Assembly: GCA_027030245.1 (NCBI GenBank)
Contig: JALVFE010000023.1
Coordinates: forward strand, 21,672 to 85,671
DNA: 64,000 bases
From: Melioribacteraceae bacterium
Lineage (GTDB): Bacteria > Bacteroidota > Ignavibacteria > Ignavibacteriales > Melioribacteraceae
Direction of reading: 5' to 3'
Part shown: positions 44,671-57,161 of the stretch, piece by piece
Position numbering within the stretch: the first letter of the stretch is position 1
Layout: each line of letters starts with the position of its first letter
Position numbers and translations under genes: made by a program
Notes under the pieces: generated by a model
Database searches by the model: none
What the model was told of the DNA's origin: nothing
The model's input: the letters and a program-made list of their open reading frames with translations, nothing else

Positions 44671-46671
44671 ATGAGATTAAAAATAATTTTCGGTGTGTTT
44701 TTAATTGCAAATTTTATAGCAGCCCAAACCCGCCCGACAATTTCCGACGAGCCTTTAAGTCAGCGAATTGCCAATTACAAAATGGATGTTCGCTTAACCC
44801 CGGAAACAAAAACAATCGAGGGAAAAGAAATTCTCACGTGGAGAAACGTTTCGCAAGATACGATTAGGGAATTAAGATTTCACATGTATATGAATGCATT
44901 CAAAAACACAAAATCCACTTTTTATAAAGAAGGCGGTCACAGATTCAGAGGCGGAAGCAATAAGAAAAAGAAAAAAAACGAATGGGGTTGGGTTAAAATA
45001 CTAAGCATTAAAGACAATTCGGAAAACAATCTTACCGGAAGCATGAAATATATTCAACCCGATGACGATAATATTTACGATCAAACGGTTTTAAGCGTCC
45101 CACTGACAAATCCGGTTTTGCCGGATTCAACCATTGTTTTGGAAATTGACTTTCAAACAAAATTACCAAAAGCGGTAGCGCGTTCGGGTTATGTGCGCGA
45201 TTATTTTCTGGTGGCACAATGGTTCCCCAAAATCGGCGTATACGAAATTCCCGGCGAACGGCACGCAACGGAAGGCAGATGGAATTGTCACCAATATCAT
45301 GCTAATACCGAATTCTACGCCGACTTCGGAAATTACGATGTTAAAATTACTTTGCCGAAAGAATATGTTACGGGTGCAACGGGAATCGAAAAAGAAACAA
45401 AGCTTAACACCGACGGAACAAAAACGGTAAATTATTACGCCGAAGACGTTGTCGATTTTGCATGGACGGCTTCCAAACGATATAAGATTTTCACCGACCA
45501 ATGGAATCACGTAAAAATCAAAGCAATGGTGCAACCCGAACATTCGGCACATTCCGGAAGATTGATTTCCGCAGTTAAAAATGCACTGGAATATTACGCC
45601 AAACACGTTGGCGAATACCCTTACACAACAGTTACGATTGTCGATCCGCCTTACTACGCCGGCGCCGTAGGGGGAATGGAATACCCGACATTTTTTACTA
45701 CCTTCACGTTCTGGGGTGTTCCGGAAAACGTCAGGTTCATCGAATCGGTTACCGTTCACGAGTTCGGGCACAATTACTTTATGGGTTTACTTGCCACCAA
45801 CGAATTCGAAGAAGCATGGTTGGACGAAGGGTTCAATACTTATCTCGAAGCGCGTATAATGGATCATTATTACGGCGAAAAAACTTCCGCAATTGATTTC
45901 TTCGGTTTTCACGCGGGCGATTTTGAATTCATACGTGCTGGATATGTGGGAATGAACAACCCCAAAGTTGCACCGACCGCCACACCGGCTTGGAAATTTC
46001 CGTACGGTTATTCGACTTTCACTTACAGTAAAACGGCAACATGGATGACGATGCTGGAAAGATTGATCGGCACGGAAACCATGGACGAAATAATGCAAAC
46101 CTATTACAAACGTTGGAGATTTAAACACCCCGACGGAAAAGATTTTATTGCCGTTGTAAACGAAATTGTAAAAAAGAAACACGGAAATAAATTCGGCGAA
46201 AATATGAATTGGTATTTCGACCAGGTTTTATACGGAACCGGTGTGTGCGATTATAAACTTTCTTGGATTAGGAACGTTAAAGTTAAGAAAGACAAAGGAA
46301 TTTTCGACAATCCCGCCGATACGCTGAACAACAATAAAATCACAAAAGATTCAACGTGGTATAAATCCAAATTATACGTTGAGCGGCTCGGCGAAATACA
46401 AATGCCCGTTGAAATCTTGGTTCACTTTTCGAACGGATTCGAAAAATTAGAACACTGGAACGGGAAGGGAAGATATAAAATCTTCGAATACGAAAAACCG
46501 CATAAAATCGTTTGGGCAAAATTGGATCCCGAAAATAAACTTGTAATGGAAATTAACTTGAAAAACAACAGTTTGAACTCAAAGCCCCGGACTTCGGTAA
46601 TTTGGAAATATGCATCCAAAGTTTTGTTTTGGTTGGAAAACTTAATGGTATCCGCAACGATGCTGTTTTAA
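44671..46671 (+). CDS. M1-family metallopeptidase, exported
   Basis: A zinc aminopeptidase-like enzyme of 666 residues. A signal peptide covers residues 1-18 (ending FIAAQ). The beta-rich N-terminal domain contains YKMDVRLTPETKTIEG, the exopeptidase-type GGMEYPTFF motif follows, and the gluzincin zinc site is VHEFGHNYF with the third ligand in EEAWLDEGFNTYLEA. A Lys-rich loop (GGSNKKKKKNEWGW) sits in the N-terminal domain. The C-terminal part ends in a hydrophobic helix (VLFWLENLMVSATMLF) that may anchor it. It is followed after 29 bp by a membrane protein gene. Confidence 0.92.
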   Translation: MRLKIIFGVFLIANFIAAQTRPTISDEPLSQRIANYKMDVRLTPETKTIEGKEILTWRNVSQDTIRELRFHMYMNAFKNTKSTFYKEGGHRFRGGSNKKKKKNEWGWVKILSIKDNSENNLTGSMKYIQPDDDNIYDQTVLSVPLTNPVLPDSTIVLEIDFQTKLPKAVARSGYVRDYFLVAQWFPKIGVYEIPGERHATEGRWNCHQYHANTEFYADFGNYDVKITLPKEYVTGATGIEKETKLNTDGTKTVNYYAEDVVDFAWTASKRYKIFTDQWNHVKIKAMVQPEHSAHSGRLISAVKNALEYYAKHVGEYPYTTVTIVDPPYYAGAVGGMEYPTFFTTFTFWGVPENVRFIESVTVHEFGHNYFMGLLATNEFEEAWLDEGFNTYLEARIMDHYYGEKTSAIDFFGFHAGDFEFIRAGYVGMNNPKVAPTATPAWKFPYGYSTFTYSKTATWMTMLERLIGTETMDEIMQTYYKRWRFKHPDGKDFIAVVNEIVKKKHGNKFGENMNWYFDQVLYGTGVCDYKLSWIRNVKVKKDKGIFDNPADTLNNNKITKDSTWYKSKLYVERLGEIQMPVEILVHFSNGFEKLEHWNGKGRYKIFEYEKPHKIVWAKLDPENKLVMEINLKNNSLNSKPRTSVIWKYASKVLFWLENLMVSATMLF

Positions 46672-46700
46672 TTTGTTAACAAAAAATTTCAGAGCATAAA

Positions 46701-47660
46701 ATGAACGTTTTAAAATCATATTTTAACGGATTAAAAACCGCTTGGAACTCCAAAAGGATGACAGCTTTGCTGTACATACTTTTGCTGATTTTCTCATTTG
46801 TTGTCGTTATTCCTTTCTTCGGAATTTTGAAAAAGGAAACCGGTTTTTCAATGTCGGTTTATCCGCTGCTAAAAGATTTCGATCTCACTGTTTACTCGGA
46901 TTTCATTCAACATTCGGGAAAAGCCATAAAACCATTTGTTTCAATAGGAATTTGGCTTTCGGTGTTTTATTTGTTCTTCGGAGTATTCTTGAGCGGCGGA
47001 ATAATTCATATTATTTACGACGAAGAAAATAATTTTTCGTTAAAAGAATTTTTTGCTGGTTGCGGAAATTACGTTTTACCCTTTTTCAGATTGACTTTTT
47101 TCTCGTTTCTCGTTCAAGCGGTTATTGCTCTTATTATTTATGTTCCTTTGTTTGCTTATTTAGATTCGTTGAGCGAAACCGCCGAATCGGAAATAACGCT
47201 GGTTTATACTTTTATTACCGGCGCCGCAATCCACTTGATTTTAGCTGCAATTGTTATGCTGATTACCGATTACGCAAAAATAATGATGGTTGTAAACGAA
47301 TCCCGCAAAGCGTTCGTCTCTTTTTGGTTGTCGTTTAAGTTTTTCTTAAAATATTTTTTCAAGGTAATTTTCCTTTATATTTTGCTGCTTGTCTTTCCGG
47401 TCTTAGCTTTAATTGCATACTTTATTTTTTCCCAACATTTCACAATAGTTTCCAAAAGCAGTTTTTTGATTGTAGTCACGGTTCAACAGGTTTTTGTGTT
47501 GTTCCGGCTTTGGTTTAAAATATGGTTTTACGGAAGCGAAATTTCTTTCTTAACGGAAACACTTGGAATTAAAAGAAAACCGGCTACGGAAGAAGTTTGG
47601 GATGTTCACGCATTGGAAGTCTCGGAAGAAGAAATAGAAATCGATCCCGACGAATTATAA
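46701..47660 (+). CDS. Multi-spanning membrane protein, function unknown
   Basis: A 319-residue protein with about six predicted membrane helices (for example LLYILLLIFSFVVVIPFFG, LVQAVIALIIYVPLFAYL and AAIHLILAAIVMLITDYA) and an acidic cytoplasmic tail, SEEEIEIDPDEL. I recognise no family with certainty. Ignavibacteria-type genomes often have such proteins beside peptidases. The 29-bp gap suggests co-transcription with the M1 peptidase. Confidence 0.75.
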   Translation: MNVLKSYFNGLKTAWNSKRMTALLYILLLIFSFVVVIPFFGILKKETGFSMSVYPLLKDFDLTVYSDFIQHSGKAIKPFVSIGIWLSVFYLFFGVFLSGGIIHIIYDEENNFSLKEFFAGCGNYVLPFFRLTFFSFLVQAVIALIIYVPLFAYLDSLSETAESEITLVYTFITGAAIHLILAAIVMLITDYAKIMMVVNESRKAFVSFWLSFKFFLKYFFKVIFLYILLLVFPVLALIAYFIFSQHFTIVSKSSFLIVVTVQQVFVLFRLWFKIWFYGSEISFLTETLGIKRKPATEEVWDVHALEVSEEEIEIDPDEL

Positions 47661-47663
47661 AAA

Positions 47664-47865
47664 GGCTGTCTCAAAACTTAAAAATCGTCATCCCGAACTC
47701 GTTTCGGGATCTAAGTGGGAGAACCAGATGCTGAACCAAGTTCAGCATGACAACGAACAGAACATGTCATCCCGCCCGCCATTGGCGGATGGTTGCGGGA
47801 TCTAAAAATACAATGAAATGCTATCCCGAAAGTTTTCGGGATAGCACGAAACTTCTGAGACAACC
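47664..47865. mobile_element. MITE-like element with terminal inverted repeats
   Basis: A 202-bp segment with similar ends in opposite orientation: GGCTGTCTCAAAACTT at the left and, read from the right end inward, GGTTGTCTCAGAAGTTTC. Inside are hairpin repeats in the opposite orientation to other clusters, including a perfect 26-bp palindrome, GCTATCCCGAAA-gt-TTTCGGGATAGC (47820-47845). No coding capacity. I see no clear target-site duplication. Lying between convergent genes, the palindrome may also end transcription in both directions. Confidence 0.6.
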
Positions 47866-47887
47866 CCAACCCAAAATATATACCCGA

Positions 47888-50477
<2,590 letters not shown>

Positions 50478-50630
50478 TATACCTCATGAGATTTTTGTTT
50501 GAAAAACTTTAAATTTTGACCAAATAAAAACATATACAAATTTGATTACAAAAACAAATACTTATAGATTATCGGAAAAGAAACGCGTAAATTTATAACA
50601 CTTAGATTTCAACCTAATATTAGGCAGGAA

Positions 50631-51578
50631 ATGGAAACAAAAATTACGAGATTATTCGGAATTAAATATCCTATAGTTCAGGGTGGAATGGTTTGGGTTT
50701 CCGGTTGGAAATTAGCATCGGCAGTTTCAAATAACGGGGGATTAGGATTAATCGGTTCCGGCTCCATGAAACCGGACTTGTTAAAGGAACATATACGAAA
50801 ATGCAAACAAGCAACGGAAAAACCTTTCGGTGTAAATGTTCCACTTTTGCGCGGGGATGCTGAAGATTTAATCAACACCGTAATCGAAGAAAACGTTAAA
50901 ATTGTATTTACTTCAGCCGGGCATCCGGGAAAATTTATCGATAAATTGAAATCAAACGGAATCACAGTTGTTCACGTTGTGCCTTCGTTGAAATTTGCCC
51001 TTAAAGCGGAAAGTGTTGGCTGTGATGCGGTTGTTGGAGAAGGCGTTGAAGCCGGCGGACACAACGGATTAGACGAAATAACAACAATTAGTTTAATTCC
51101 ACAGCTTGTTGATGCTTTGAAAATCCCGGTTATTGCAGCCGGCGGAATTGCAGACGGCAGAGGAATTTTAGCAGCACTTTCACTCGGTGCGGAAGGGGTG
51201 CAAATAGGCACGCGTTTCGCCGCAACCGTCGAATCTTCAGCTCATCCAAATTATAAACGTAAAATTCTGGAAGCAAAAGATAACGATACGGTTTTAATAT
51301 TGAAAAAAGTTAGTCTTGCCAGAGTAATAAAAAACAACTTTAGCCGGCTTGCCCTTGAAAAAGAAGAAAACTGCGAACCCAAAGAAGAATTGTTAAAATT
51401 GTTACAAACCAAACGGGAGAAGTTAAGTATATTCGACGGCGATTTTGAAAACGGTATGCTGGAAGCCGGGCAAGGTTCCGGATTGATAAAAGATATCCCG
51501 ACCGTTGCAGAGCTTTTTGAGAGACTTATTAACGAATACAATCTTGCAATTAACAGATTAAAGGAAATGCAGATTTAA
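50631..51578 (+). CDS. Flavin-dependent oxidoreductase, nitronate monooxygenase / FabK-like
   Basis: A 315-residue FMN-binding TIM-barrel enzyme. Key segments are YPIVQGGMVWVSG at the N-terminus, GEGVEAGGHNGLD with the proposed catalytic His, PVIAAGGIADGRG and GAEGVQIGTRFAATVES for FMN phosphate. The same fold serves nitronate monooxygenases and the enoyl-ACP reductase FabK; the HNG motif and length do not let me separate them. It is divergent from metK by 153 bp. Confidence 0.83.
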   Translation: METKITRLFGIKYPIVQGGMVWVSGWKLASAVSNNGGLGLIGSGSMKPDLLKEHIRKCKQATEKPFGVNVPLLRGDAEDLINTVIEENVKIVFTSAGHPGKFIDKLKSNGITVVHVVPSLKFALKAESVGCDAVVGEGVEAGGHNGLDEITTISLIPQLVDALKIPVIAAGGIADGRGILAALSLGAEGVQIGTRFAATVESSAHPNYKRKILEAKDNDTVLILKKVSLARVIKNNFSRLALEKEENCEPKEELLKLLQTKREKLSIFDGDFENGMLEAGQGSGLIKDIPTVAELFERLINEYNLAINRLKEMQI

Positions 51579-51644
51579 GTTGCAAAACCGTATTCGTCCA
51601 TTAAATTAGTGGTTGTAACAATATTAAATTGAAAGAAAAGAACT

Positions 51645-52346
51645 ATGGAGAATGCCGGAAACCATTTATTAAATTACAAATACATTTTTGAATGTTCGAA
51701 CGGATTTCAGAAAATTTTCGAAGTGAAAATTCACAAAGATACATTGTTGCTCGAAAACCCTCCCGCGGAAAATTTACCTGAATGGACAAAACTCAAAAAT
51801 TTTAAATGCCCAAACTGTCCTTTAAATGAAAGCGAACACGAATATTGTCCCGTAGCAATAAATCTTAACAGAATAATTTTTTTCTTCCAAGACGTTCCGT
51901 CGTTTCAGAAAGTTAAAATTACCGTCGTTTCTCCCGAACGTAATTATGTCAAATCCGCAGATGTTCAAACCGGGGTTAGCAGTCTGCTCGGATTAACCAT
52001 GGCATCGAGCGGCTGCCCAATCGTTGGAAAACTAAAATCCCTTGTTAAATTTCATCTTCCTTTTGCCACCATTGAAGAAACGGAAATCAAAATATTCTCG
52101 ATGTATTTGTTATACCAATATTTTATAATGAAGAAAGGCGAAGAACCCGACTGGGAAATGAAAAAATTAAACGAACTTTACAATGACATAATGATTTTGA
52201 ACAAAAATGTTGCGGAAAAAATAGCCGAAGTTGAAAACAAAGACGCAAGCATTAATGCTGTTGTTGTACTCAATAATTTCGCCGACTCTGTTACATTCGG
52301 ATTGGATATGGATGCTTTGGAACATTTGGAAAAGTTATTCGTGTAA
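51645..52346 (+). CDS. Conserved-looking unknown protein with cysteine cluster
   Basis: A 233-residue soluble protein I cannot assign. The first part is a beta-rich domain (NYKYIFECSNGFQKIFEV). It is followed by FKCPNCPLNESEHEYCPVA, a CxxC plus Cys array that could bind zinc or another metal, and then a helical half with MASSGCPIVGKLKSLV. It has no signal peptide. The gene is followed by 179 bp of AT-rich sequence before dxr and is 66 bp after the flavin enzyme, so an operon with the latter is possible. Confidence 0.75.
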   Translation: MENAGNHLLNYKYIFECSNGFQKIFEVKIHKDTLLLENPPAENLPEWTKLKNFKCPNCPLNESEHEYCPVAINLNRIIFFFQDVPSFQKVKITVVSPERNYVKSADVQTGVSSLLGLTMASSGCPIVGKLKSLVKFHLPFATIEETEIKIFSMYLLYQYFIMKKGEEPDWEMKKLNELYNDIMILNKNVAEKIAEVENKDASINAVVVLNNFADSVTFGLDMDALEHLEKLFV

Positions 52347-52525
52347 CTTATTTAATTCACCGGAAACACATTGCTCGGTGTCTCCCTTTCCGCTAATTTA
52401 CAACTAAATAAATCATTTTATATCAAATTCATCACCCGTCCGGTTTGTTTGCAATCACTTTTTAAGTAATGATATTTGTTAAATTAATTTAGTATTATTA
52501 CAGGTTTAAAATCCGTAATGTAATT

Positions 52526-53671
52526 ATGATGAAAAAAGTTGCCGTTTTAGGTTCAACCGGCTCAATAGGGTTGAACACTTTAGAGGTAATTAGAAAGCTC
52601 CGTGATCGGTTCGAAATATCTGCAATTACCGCCGATACAAGCATAGATTTGTTGGAAAAACAAGCCAATGAATTTTCTCCGGAATTTATTGTTGTAAGAA
52701 ACAAGGGAAATGCAAAAGAATTACGAAGACGTATTGGTAACAAAATTCAAGTTTTGGAAGGTGAGGAAGGTTTAGTAGAATTTACAAAATCAACCGACTA
52801 TGACATTTTGGTTTCATCACTTGTGGGTTTTGCAGGTTTGGTTCCGACAATCGAAGGAATTAAGCGGGGGAAAAGAATTGCTTTGGCAAACAAAGAGACT
52901 TTGGTTGCCGCAGGAGAAATTGTTACTCAATTAGCAAAAAAACACGGTGCCGAAATTATTCCGGTCGATTCTGAGCATAGTGCAATTTTCCAATGCTTAG
53001 TAGGTGAAAAAAGTAACACCATTCAAAAATTAATTATAACGGCTTCCGGCGGTCCGTTTTTCAAAAAACCGGTGGAAGAACTTAAAAAAGTTACGGTTGA
53101 AGAAGCATTAAATCACCCCAATTGGGATATGGGAAACAAAGTGACAATAGATTCGGCAACAATGATGAACAAAGGACTCGAAGTTATCGAAGCGCATTGG
53201 TTGTTTGAACTTAATAAAGAAAAGCTCGATGTTGTGGTGCATCCGCAATCCATTGTTCATTCGATGGTTGAGTTTATCGACGGATCGATAAAAGCACAAC
53301 TAAGCTTGCCCGATATGAAAATACCCATTCAATACGCTTTAACTTATCCGGAAAGAATGTACAGCAATTTTGTTAATACCAATTTCCCGGAACTTCATAC
53401 ACTTTCGTTTTACGAACCCGATTTTGAAAAATTCAAATGTCTCGGTCTGGCATTCGAAGCAATGGAACAGGGCGGACTTGCCCCGTGTATACTTAATGCG
53501 GCAAATGAAATTGCGGTTGAAAAATTTTTAAAAAAAGAATTAACCTTTTTACAAATTCCCGAGTTAATCGAAAAAACATTAAACAAAATTCCAAACACGT
53601 TCGAAATTAACCTTGAAAACGTAATGGAGTACGACAAAAAAGCCCGGGAAGTTGCAAAAAATTTAATATAG
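52526..53671 (+). CDS. dxr: 1-deoxy-D-xylulose 5-phosphate reductoisomerase
   Basis: Second step of the MEP isoprenoid pathway: converts DXP to MEP with NADPH and a divalent metal. The 381 residues carry the NADPH motif VLGSTGSIGLNTLEVI, LANKETLVAAGE, the metal and substrate motif PVDSEHSAIFQCL, ITASGGPFF, and the NWDMGNKVTIDSATMMNKG loop. It is followed after 14 bp by rseP, an arrangement seen in many bacteria. Confidence 0.97.
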   Translation: MMKKVAVLGSTGSIGLNTLEVIRKLRDRFEISAITADTSIDLLEKQANEFSPEFIVVRNKGNAKELRRRIGNKIQVLEGEEGLVEFTKSTDYDILVSSLVGFAGLVPTIEGIKRGKRIALANKETLVAAGEIVTQLAKKHGAEIIPVDSEHSAIFQCLVGEKSNTIQKLIITASGGPFFKKPVEELKKVTVEEALNHPNWDMGNKVTIDSATMMNKGLEVIEAHWLFELNKEKLDVVVHPQSIVHSMVEFIDGSIKAQLSLPDMKIPIQYALTYPERMYSNFVNTNFPELHTLSFYEPDFEKFKCLGLAFEAMEQGGLAPCILNAANEIAVEKFLKKELTFLQIPELIEKTLNKIPNTFEINLENVMEYDKKAREVAKNLI

Positions 53672-53685
53672 GAGAATCTGATTAA

Positions 53686-55044
53686 ATGGATTATATAATT
53701 TATTTCGTTATCACAATCGGAATTTTGGTGTTTGTACACGAGTTCGGACACTTTGCCGCCGCAAAGTTATGTAAAATGCGTGTGGATGTATTTGCTTTGG
53801 GAATGGGCAAAAGACTTTTCGGTTGGAATAAATTAACGGGATTTTCTTTCGGCAATTTACCCAAAGATTTGGATTTGCAAGGACACACAGATTACAGGGT
53901 AAGTATGCTGCCTCTCGGCGGATACGTTAAAATAGCGGGAATGGTCGATGAGAGCTTCGATACAAAATTTGCCGACGAAGAACCCAAACCATACGAATTC
54001 AGGGCAAAACCTACTTATCAAAAATTATTCGTTATTACTGCCGGTGTTTTAATGAACCTGCTGCTTACAATTGTTATATTCTGGGGAATAAACGCTTACA
54101 CCGGAAAACAAATAATCAAAACAACGGAAATAGGGTTTGTTGCCGATACAAGCCTTGCCGCACAAGCAGGCTTCAAAACGGGCGATAAAATTTTGGAGGT
54201 GAACGGGCATAAAGTAAAAAATTGGCACGACCTGACTCTTTCTTTCATAGAAGGAATCGGTAACAACATCGAAGTTAAAGTGTTGAGAAGCGGACAAGAA
54301 GTAACTTTGAACATCCCGAGCAAATTAATTTCGGAAAAAATTGTTAAGGAAAATTCGTTTCTGCCACTTCCTTTTACCAAACCGTTTATTCAAGATGTAG
54401 TTGAAAATTCACCTGCGGAAAAAAGCGGAATTAAACCGGGCGATATGTTTTTGAGCATCAACGATATTGAAGTAAAAAACAGTGGTGAGGTAATCAAATT
54501 AATTTCCACGCATAAAAACCAAGATATTCCCGTAAAAGTTTTACGCAACGATAAAGATACCGTTACAGTTACGGTAAATCCGGGTGAAGAAGGGAAAATA
54601 GGAGTTTACATCGCCGATATTTATACCGGTCCGGTTGATTCGGACAGCTACAGCTTGGGTGAATCTTTTACAAAAGCAATCAGCGATATCGGCCGTTATA
54701 CCGCATTAACCTTTTCAATGGTATCGAACGTTGCAAAAGGAGAGGTTCAATTCAATCAGGCTTTTGGGGGACCGGTTAAAATTGCCAAGTTTGCCGCAAA
54801 ATCCGCAGATTCCGGTATGATGTCGTTTCTCTTTTTCCTTGCTATGCTTAGTTTGAGTTTGGCTATTATCAACATAATGCCTTTTCCCGTTCTCGACGGT
54901 GGACATTTCGTTATTATTTTGATCGAAGGAATTCTTGGTAAAGAGCTACCCGTCAAAGTGAAAATTGCAATTCAGAACACAGGATTTGTGATTTTACTAA
55001 TGCTGATGGCGTATATTATTTACAGCGATATCGTTAGTTTGTAA
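53686..55044 (+). CDS. rseP: RIP zinc metalloprotease (site-2 protease)
   Basis: Intramembrane protease that cuts anti-sigma factors and leftover signal peptides. The 452 residues begin with a membrane helix holding the zinc motif FVHEFGHFAAAKL. Two PDZ domains follow (FKTGDKILEVNGHKV; IKPGDMFLSINDIEV), and the third metal ligand is in NIMPFPVLDGGHF near the C-terminus. The GGAG ribosome site lies just after the dxr stop. The anti-sigma factor in this window is soluble and is not an obvious substrate. Confidence 0.95.
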   Translation: MDYIIYFVITIGILVFVHEFGHFAAAKLCKMRVDVFALGMGKRLFGWNKLTGFSFGNLPKDLDLQGHTDYRVSMLPLGGYVKIAGMVDESFDTKFADEEPKPYEFRAKPTYQKLFVITAGVLMNLLLTIVIFWGINAYTGKQIIKTTEIGFVADTSLAAQAGFKTGDKILEVNGHKVKNWHDLTLSFIEGIGNNIEVKVLRSGQEVTLNIPSKLISEKIVKENSFLPLPFTKPFIQDVVENSPAEKSGIKPGDMFLSINDIEVKNSGEVIKLISTHKNQDIPVKVLRNDKDTVTVTVNPGEEGKIGVYIADIYTGPVDSDSYSLGESFTKAISDIGRYTALTFSMVSNVAKGEVQFNQAFGGPVKIAKFAAKSADSGMMSFLFFLAMLSLSLAIINIMPFPVLDGGHFVIILIEGILGKELPVKVKIAIQNTGFVILLMLMAYIIYSDIVSL

Positions 55045-55058
55045 AGATTCGGGCGGGT

Positions 55059-55802
55059 TTATAAAATTACTTTTTTCTCTGATCGCTGACGCAAAATTTC
55101 GAAAAGCAAAATGCCGGTTGCCACGGAAACGTTTAAGCTTTGAATTTTTCCTTGCATTGGAATTTCCACAAGGAAATCGCAATTTTCCGCAACCAGTTTT
55201 CTGATTCCTTTTTCTTCGTTACCTACAACCAAACCAATGGGACCCGAATAATCTACTTCGGTATAATTTTTCTCGGCGCCAAGCTCAGAACCGACAATCC
55301 AAAATCCGTTTTTCTTTAATGTTTTAATTGCATCAACCAGATTATTTACACGGCATAATTTAAGGTGCGAAACCGCTCCGGCAGAAGTTTTAACAACCGT
55401 TTCCGATACCGGCGCGGTGTTCCGGCTGGTTAAAATCACTCCGCTAACACCCGAAGCTTCGGCTGTTCTTAAAATTGCTCCAAGATTATGCGGGTCTTGT
55501 ACCGAATCTATCAAAAGCAGAAGCGGTTCTTTTACCTTGCCCGACTCTTCCAAAATTTCACCGAGAGATAAAAATTCCGTTTCGCCGATAATTGCTATTA
55601 CACCTTGCGTGTTGTCTTTTCCGCCAAGTTGACTAAATTTTTTCTGGGAAACTTGCGAGAGCTTTATTCCTTTACGTTTGGCAAGCTTTTTAATCTCGTT
55701 TACGGGTTTTGAATGTTGGCTGTACAAAACATAAATCTGGTCAATATTCACACCCGATTTTAATGCTTCAAGAACAGGTTTCCTTCCGTAAATTCTTTTC
55801 AT
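55059..55802 (-). CDS. rlmB: 23S rRNA (guanosine-2'-O)-methyltransferase, RlmB type
   Basis: SPOUT-fold enzyme that methylates the ribose of a 23S rRNA guanosine (G2251 in E. coli). The 247 residues have an N-terminal substrate-binding domain (IYGRKPVLEALKSG), then the knot motifs DSVQDPHNLGAILRTAEASG, VVGNEEKGIRKL and IPMQGKIQSLNVSVATGI. Paralogous TrmH enzymes are the alternative. It overlaps hisS by 4 bp. Confidence 0.9.
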   Translation of the reverse strand: MKRIYGRKPVLEALKSGVNIDQIYVLYSQHSKPVNEIKKLAKRKGIKLSQVSQKKFSQLGGKDNTQGVIAIIGETEFLSLGEILEESGKVKEPLLLLIDSVQDPHNLGAILRTAEASGVSGVILTSRNTAPVSETVVKTSAGAVSHLKLCRVNNLVDAIKTLKKNGFWIVGSELGAEKNYTEVDYSGPIGLVVGNEEKGIRKLVAENCDFLVEIPMQGKIQSLNVSVATGILLFEILRQRSEKKVIL

Positions 55803-57061
55803 TTTAAGTTTAAACGGTTAATTATCGCATCAAGGTTATCTTGTTTCACATCTTCTTGCTCACCGGATTCCATGTTTTTCAAAACAACATAACCTTTTTC
55901 GAATTCTTCTCCACCTACAAACAAAACAAAGCGCGCCTTTAATCTGTTTGCTTCCCGCATTTGTGCTTTAACGCTTCTGGAAAGGTAATCAAGTTCCGTT
56001 TTCAAATTATTGTTTCTCAATTCCGCGGCAATTTTGAATACGTCGGAAGTTTTAGCCGGTTCCATTCTAACCAAATAAACATCCAACGATGATTTATCTT
56101 CTTGCGAACAACCTTCGTTTTGACAAGCGAGCAAAATTCTTTCCATTCCCGCCGCAAAACCTGTTGCGGGCGTTGGAGGTCCGCCCAATTGTTCGATTAA
56201 CAAATTATATCTTCCGCCGCCGCACAATGCGCTTTGGGATCCTACGCTGCCGCTTACGATTTCGAAGGTTGTATTCGTGTAATAATCCAAACCCCTTACA
56301 AGTTTTTGATCGACCTTAAATTCAATACCGATTCCGGTCAGATAATTTTTTACTTTCTCAAAATGCTCCAGGCTTTCATCCGAAAGAAAATCCAATATTT
56401 TCGGTGCGCCGTCCATAATTTCGATATCCCTTTCGTCTTTGCTGTCGAATATTCTCAGGATGTTGGTCTCAAAACGCTTTTTGCTATCTTCCGATAATGA
56501 ATCGAATTTATCGCTTAAATATTTTTTTAATTCCGATTTATAACTTTCCCTTTCCGAAGGAACGCCCAGGGAATTTATTTTAACTTCCAAATTTTTTAAT
56601 CCGAACGATTTAAGAATGTCATAAGCAAGTTCAATCATTTCGGCATCCAACATAGGATTATCGCTACCGATTGCTTCGGCGCCGAATTGGTGAAATTCCC
56701 TTAAGCGTCCTGCTTGCGGGCGCTCTTGCCTGTACATGGAAGATATGTAATAAAGCTTGTGCAAATTTTGTTTTTTAGACAATTTATGTTCGATGAACGC
56801 CCTTACTACCGATGCGGTCATTTCCGGTTTTAAGGTAATGCTCGTTTTGCTTCTATCCGTGAAGGTATACATTTCCTTGCTTACAATATCCGTTGCTTCG
56901 CCTATTCCCCTGCTGAATAACGATGTCTCTTCGAAGGTTGGAGTTCTTATTTCTTTATAATTAAAACAAGACATCTTTTCTTCAACAATCTTTTCAAGTC
57001 TTTTCCACTCGCTTATTTGCTCGGGCAAAATATCTTTTGTGCCGGTAATTGCCTTAATCAT
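55799..57061 (-). CDS. hisS: Histidyl-tRNA synthetase
   Basis: Class II synthetase that charges tRNA-His. I chose the ATG reading MIKAITGTKDILPEQ because an AAAGGA ribosome site sits 4 bases upstream; this gives 420 residues, the usual length, whereas the frame stays open 14 codons further. Motifs are LKPEMTASVVRAF, YRQERPQAGRLREFHQFG, the histidine loop LVRGLDYYTNT and GGGRYNLLI, followed by the anticodon domain. Confidence 0.96.
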   Translation of the reverse strand: MIKAITGTKDILPEQISEWKRLEKIVEEKMSCFNYKEIRTPTFEETSLFSRGIGEATDIVSKEMYTFTDRSKTSITLKPEMTASVVRAFIEHKLSKKQNLHKLYYISSMYRQERPQAGRLREFHQFGAEAIGSDNPMLDAEMIELAYDILKSFGLKNLEVKINSLGVPSERESYKSELKKYLSDKFDSLSEDSKKRFETNILRIFDSKDERDIEIMDGAPKILDFLSDESLEHFEKVKNYLTGIGIEFKVDQKLVRGLDYYTNTTFEIVSGSVGSQSALCGGGRYNLLIEQLGGPPTPATGFAAGMERILLACQNEGCSQEDKSSLDVYLVRMEPAKTSDVFKIAAELRNNNLKTELDYLSRSVKAQMREANRLKARFVLFVGGEEFEKGYVVLKNMESGEQEDVKQDNLDAIINRLNLK

Positions 57062-57161
57062 TTTTCCTTTGCAATTTTGATTAAATAATAAACTGAGGTT
57101 CAAATATAACTATTTGCACGGGTATCCAAAAGGGCGGGAACCAACTTTCGACTTCGATTTA

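Noticed and set aside
50478..50630. SAM or SAH riboswitch upstream of metK-ahcY
   Set aside because: No conserved riboswitch core or convincing multi-stem structure was visible in the 153 bp; only a short CTCATGAG palindrome overlapping the ribosome site.
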